Positions 8,501 through 9,003 of a stretch of DNA of 9,003 nt are shown here, piece by piece. The notes under the pieces were generated by a model. The model was given only the letters and a program-made list of their open reading frames with translations, searched no databases and was not told the origin of the DNA. The stretch is taken from NCBI GenBank assembly GCA_003155705.1, contig PMEC01000051.1:50179-59181 (forward strand), in the 5' to 3' direction. Positions within the stretch are counted from its first letter, which is position 1; every line of letters starts with the position of its first letter. Origin of the DNA: Bacteroidales bacterium (GTDB lineage Bacteria; Bacteroidota; Bacteroidia; Bacteroidales; VadinHA17). A program made the translations under genes and the position numbers.

Positions 8501-8682
8501 GGAGCCCGATGGGTGTTGCGGTTATTGGAGGACTGATCTTTTCTACTTTTGTAACACTAGTGCTTGTTCCTGTTGTTTATGCAGTTTTTGCAAAACGCGG
8601 TGAACGTAACAAAAACATTGCCGTCTATTCAGAATTTGATTTCATGAACGGAAATGGAAATAATGATGTAACAAAAAAGTAA
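5533..8682 (+). CDS. RND-family efflux pump, inner-membrane permease (HAE1/AcrB-like)
   Basis: This is a proton-motive-force-driven exporter of the RND superfamily, expected to form a trimer in the inner membrane. At 1049 aa it is full length. Membrane segments lie at about 12-32, 337-354, 357-378, 384-405, 430-449, 463-485, 529-549, 862-881, 887-908, 914-937, 965-982 and 993-1018. The two large periplasmic loops (about 33-335 and 550-860) are both present. The proton-relay residues are intact: Asp399-Asp400 in GMVVDDAIVVLENI (segment 4), Lys931 in GIVVKNAVVLVDF (segment 10), and Arg963 in RLRPVLMTSATTILGMLPLA (segment 11). The paired acidic motif and sequence style fit the hydrophobe/amphiphile (multidrug-like) branch rather than heavy-metal CzcA/CusA pumps, but the substrate cannot be read from sequence. 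A hydrophilic tail (1021-1049) is poorly conserved in character. The PII-like gene begins 18 nt after the stop. Confidence 0.96.
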   Translation: MSIYSASVKRPVTTILVFVALMVMGLYSLVQLPVDLYPEMELPYVVVYTTYPGASASDIESNVTKPLENSLNSVSNLKEITSTSSDATSVIFMNFEYGTNLDEASNDIRSALSMVERYLPDDCEKPTIIKFNTNMMPIIFYAITAKESYAGLEKILDEKIVNPLNRIDGVGSVSLSGVPGRKIYIDVDPRKMEAYNLTIEQIGSILRAENMNMPAGYIEMGKTDYPLRVQGEFPESDVVKNIVVTSYNGSNVYLKDIAEVRDTIRESKLDTKVNGSKGMAMYIQKQSGGNTVKVTKEVDKSLALLKKDLPSDVKIEKLFDSATFIQDSVSNLTETLMYAAIFVILVVLFFLGRWRATFIIILTIPISLIVAFIYLFISGASINIISLTSLSIAIGMVVDDAIVVLENITRHIERGSRPREAAIYATNEVWLAVIVTTLTVVAVFFPLTFVKGLTGVLFKQLGMSVSITIVTSVFAAITLTPTLSALMLKWYPIKKDAPFWTYDGSIRKGLNWLDRFYERTLRWALRHKSVVSLIALVVFVGSMSLFTVIETEFFPQADQSRISATIQLQTGTRVDQTLLTANKIDELIKTKYPEVIIMSTSTGSDDQGGFASIFNAGGTHTIRYSLSLKPIKERKKSVFEIAEEMRGDFAKIPEIIDFTVSTSDNMGSFGGSSVAVEVYGYNIAETNLVAEELAGKIKKMQGAKDVTISRDKSKPELQIIFDQNKMMANGLNTAMASNAVKNRVDGLTATKLRQFGDEYDVVVRFKKDARSTLTDIENIGITNPLGQVIRLGEIAKVKEYWSPPNIQRKRKERIVNVSFTPYKRSLTDLQIEVQKAIDETKLPGGVMVQISGAIKDQMDAFKDIALLMVISLILVYLIMASQFESLKMPFIIMFSIPFAFSGVAIALFVTHTSLSVISGIGAVMLIGIVVKNAVVLVDFINLMRDRGNELYEAIAISGRSRLRPVLMTSATTILGMLPLAMSSGSGSELWSPMGVAVIGGLIFSTFVTLVLVPVVYAVFAKRGERNKNIAVYSEFDFMNGNGNNDVTKK

Positions 8683-8700
8683 CCAATTATATCCGGTAAT

Positions 8701-8994
8701 ATGAAAGCAATAATGATAATATACAACCAGGCACATACTGAAAAAATTGAGTATCTGCTTGATAAGCTGGGAATAAAAGGGTATTCACTTTGGGAAAATA
8801 TTCAGGGGAGAGGAACCAATACAGGTGTTCCTCATCTTGGTACTCATGCCTGGCCGGAAATTAATAAAAGTGTTCTGACAATCGTAGAGGATGAGCTTGT
8901 TGATACAGTTCTTGATAAAGTTAAGAAGATTGATGCCATTAACGATGAGGTTGGCATCAGGGCATTTGTATGGGATATTTTGAAGACAGTTTAG
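8701..8994 (+). CDS. Small PII-like protein at the end of the RND efflux operon
   Basis: This is a 97-aa soluble protein without signal peptide or membrane segment. Its pattern fits the ferredoxin-like beta-alpha-beta-beta-alpha-beta fold of PII proteins: strand MKAIMIIYN (1-9), helix 12-23, strand GYSLWENI (27-34), a long loop (35-55), strand SVLTIVED (57-64), helix 65-78, and a final strand near IRAFVW (86-91). The loop, where PII carries its T-loop, instead reads GRGTNTGVPHLGTHAWPE (36-53). It contains His45, His49 and Trp51, which could bind a metal or small ligand. The uridylylated Tyr of GlnB and the glycine-rich B-loop motif are not apparent, and the protein is shorter than GlnB (112 aa). 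Only 18 nt separate it from the pump gene, so it is probably co-transcribed and may sense or modulate efflux. It is comparable in size and setting to the PII-like DUF3240 proteins beside metal RND pumps. Fold assignment is fairly firm; function is unknown. Confidence 0.8.
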   Translation: MKAIMIIYNQAHTEKIEYLLDKLGIKGYSLWENIQGRGTNTGVPHLGTHAWPEINKSVLTIVEDELVDTVLDKVKKIDAINDEVGIRAFVWDILKTV

Positions 8995-9003
8995 TGTATC
9001 TTT

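Noticed and set aside
5533..8682. Heavy-metal (CzcA/CusA) assignment for the pump, suggested by the neighbouring PII-like gene
   Set aside because: The segment 4 motif with Asp-Asp and the overall sequence style fit the HAE1/AcrB branch, and I see no methionine or histidine metal-binding signature in the pump or adaptor.

Overview
The window looks like chromosomal DNA of a member of the Bacteroidota, probably a free-living or environmental Bacteroidales/Marinilabiliales-type or flavobacterium-like organism. Three things support this. The first gene ends in a type B (CHU_C/gliding-motility-like) C-terminal sorting domain of the type IX secretion system, which is confined to this phylum. The promoter upstream of the regulator gene carries the phylum-type -7 element TAnnTTTG. 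No convincing Shine-Dalgarno sequence precedes any of the genes; their starts lie behind A/T-rich leaders. The DNA is AT-rich throughout. I see no rRNA or tRNA gene, CRISPR array, insertion sequence or prophage gene.

Layout. (1) 43-1317 (+) encodes a secreted multidomain protein with a signal peptide, an SprB-like repeat, a PKD domain and a type IX sorting domain. (2) 1415-2215 (-) encodes a PhzF-family isomerase/epimerase-like enzyme, convergent with gene 1. (3) 2216-2430 is a divergent intergenic region with a recognisable promoter and a 25-bp dyad in front of the next gene. (4) 2431-8994 (+) is a tight five-gene cluster with gaps of 24, 35, 25 and 18 nt. In order it encodes a TetR-family repressor, a TolC-type outer-membrane factor, a lipoprotein periplasmic adaptor (HlyD/AcrA type), a full-length RND (HAE1/AcrB-like) inner-membrane pump, and a 97-residue PII-like protein.

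How the genes work together. The pump, adaptor and TolC-type gene products should form one tripartite proton-driven efflux complex spanning both membranes. The TetR protein is the likely local repressor, and the dyad overlapping its own promoter is the natural candidate operator, so the whole cluster may be autoregulated. The small PII-like protein at the 3' end is the most interesting item. Its fold pattern resembles trimeric PII signalling proteins, but the loop region has a Gly/His/Trp-rich sequence and lacks the usual PII signature loops. Its place at the end of a pump operon suggests a cytoplasmic sensor or modulator of the transporter. That role is inference. The first two genes have no evident functional link to the efflux operon.
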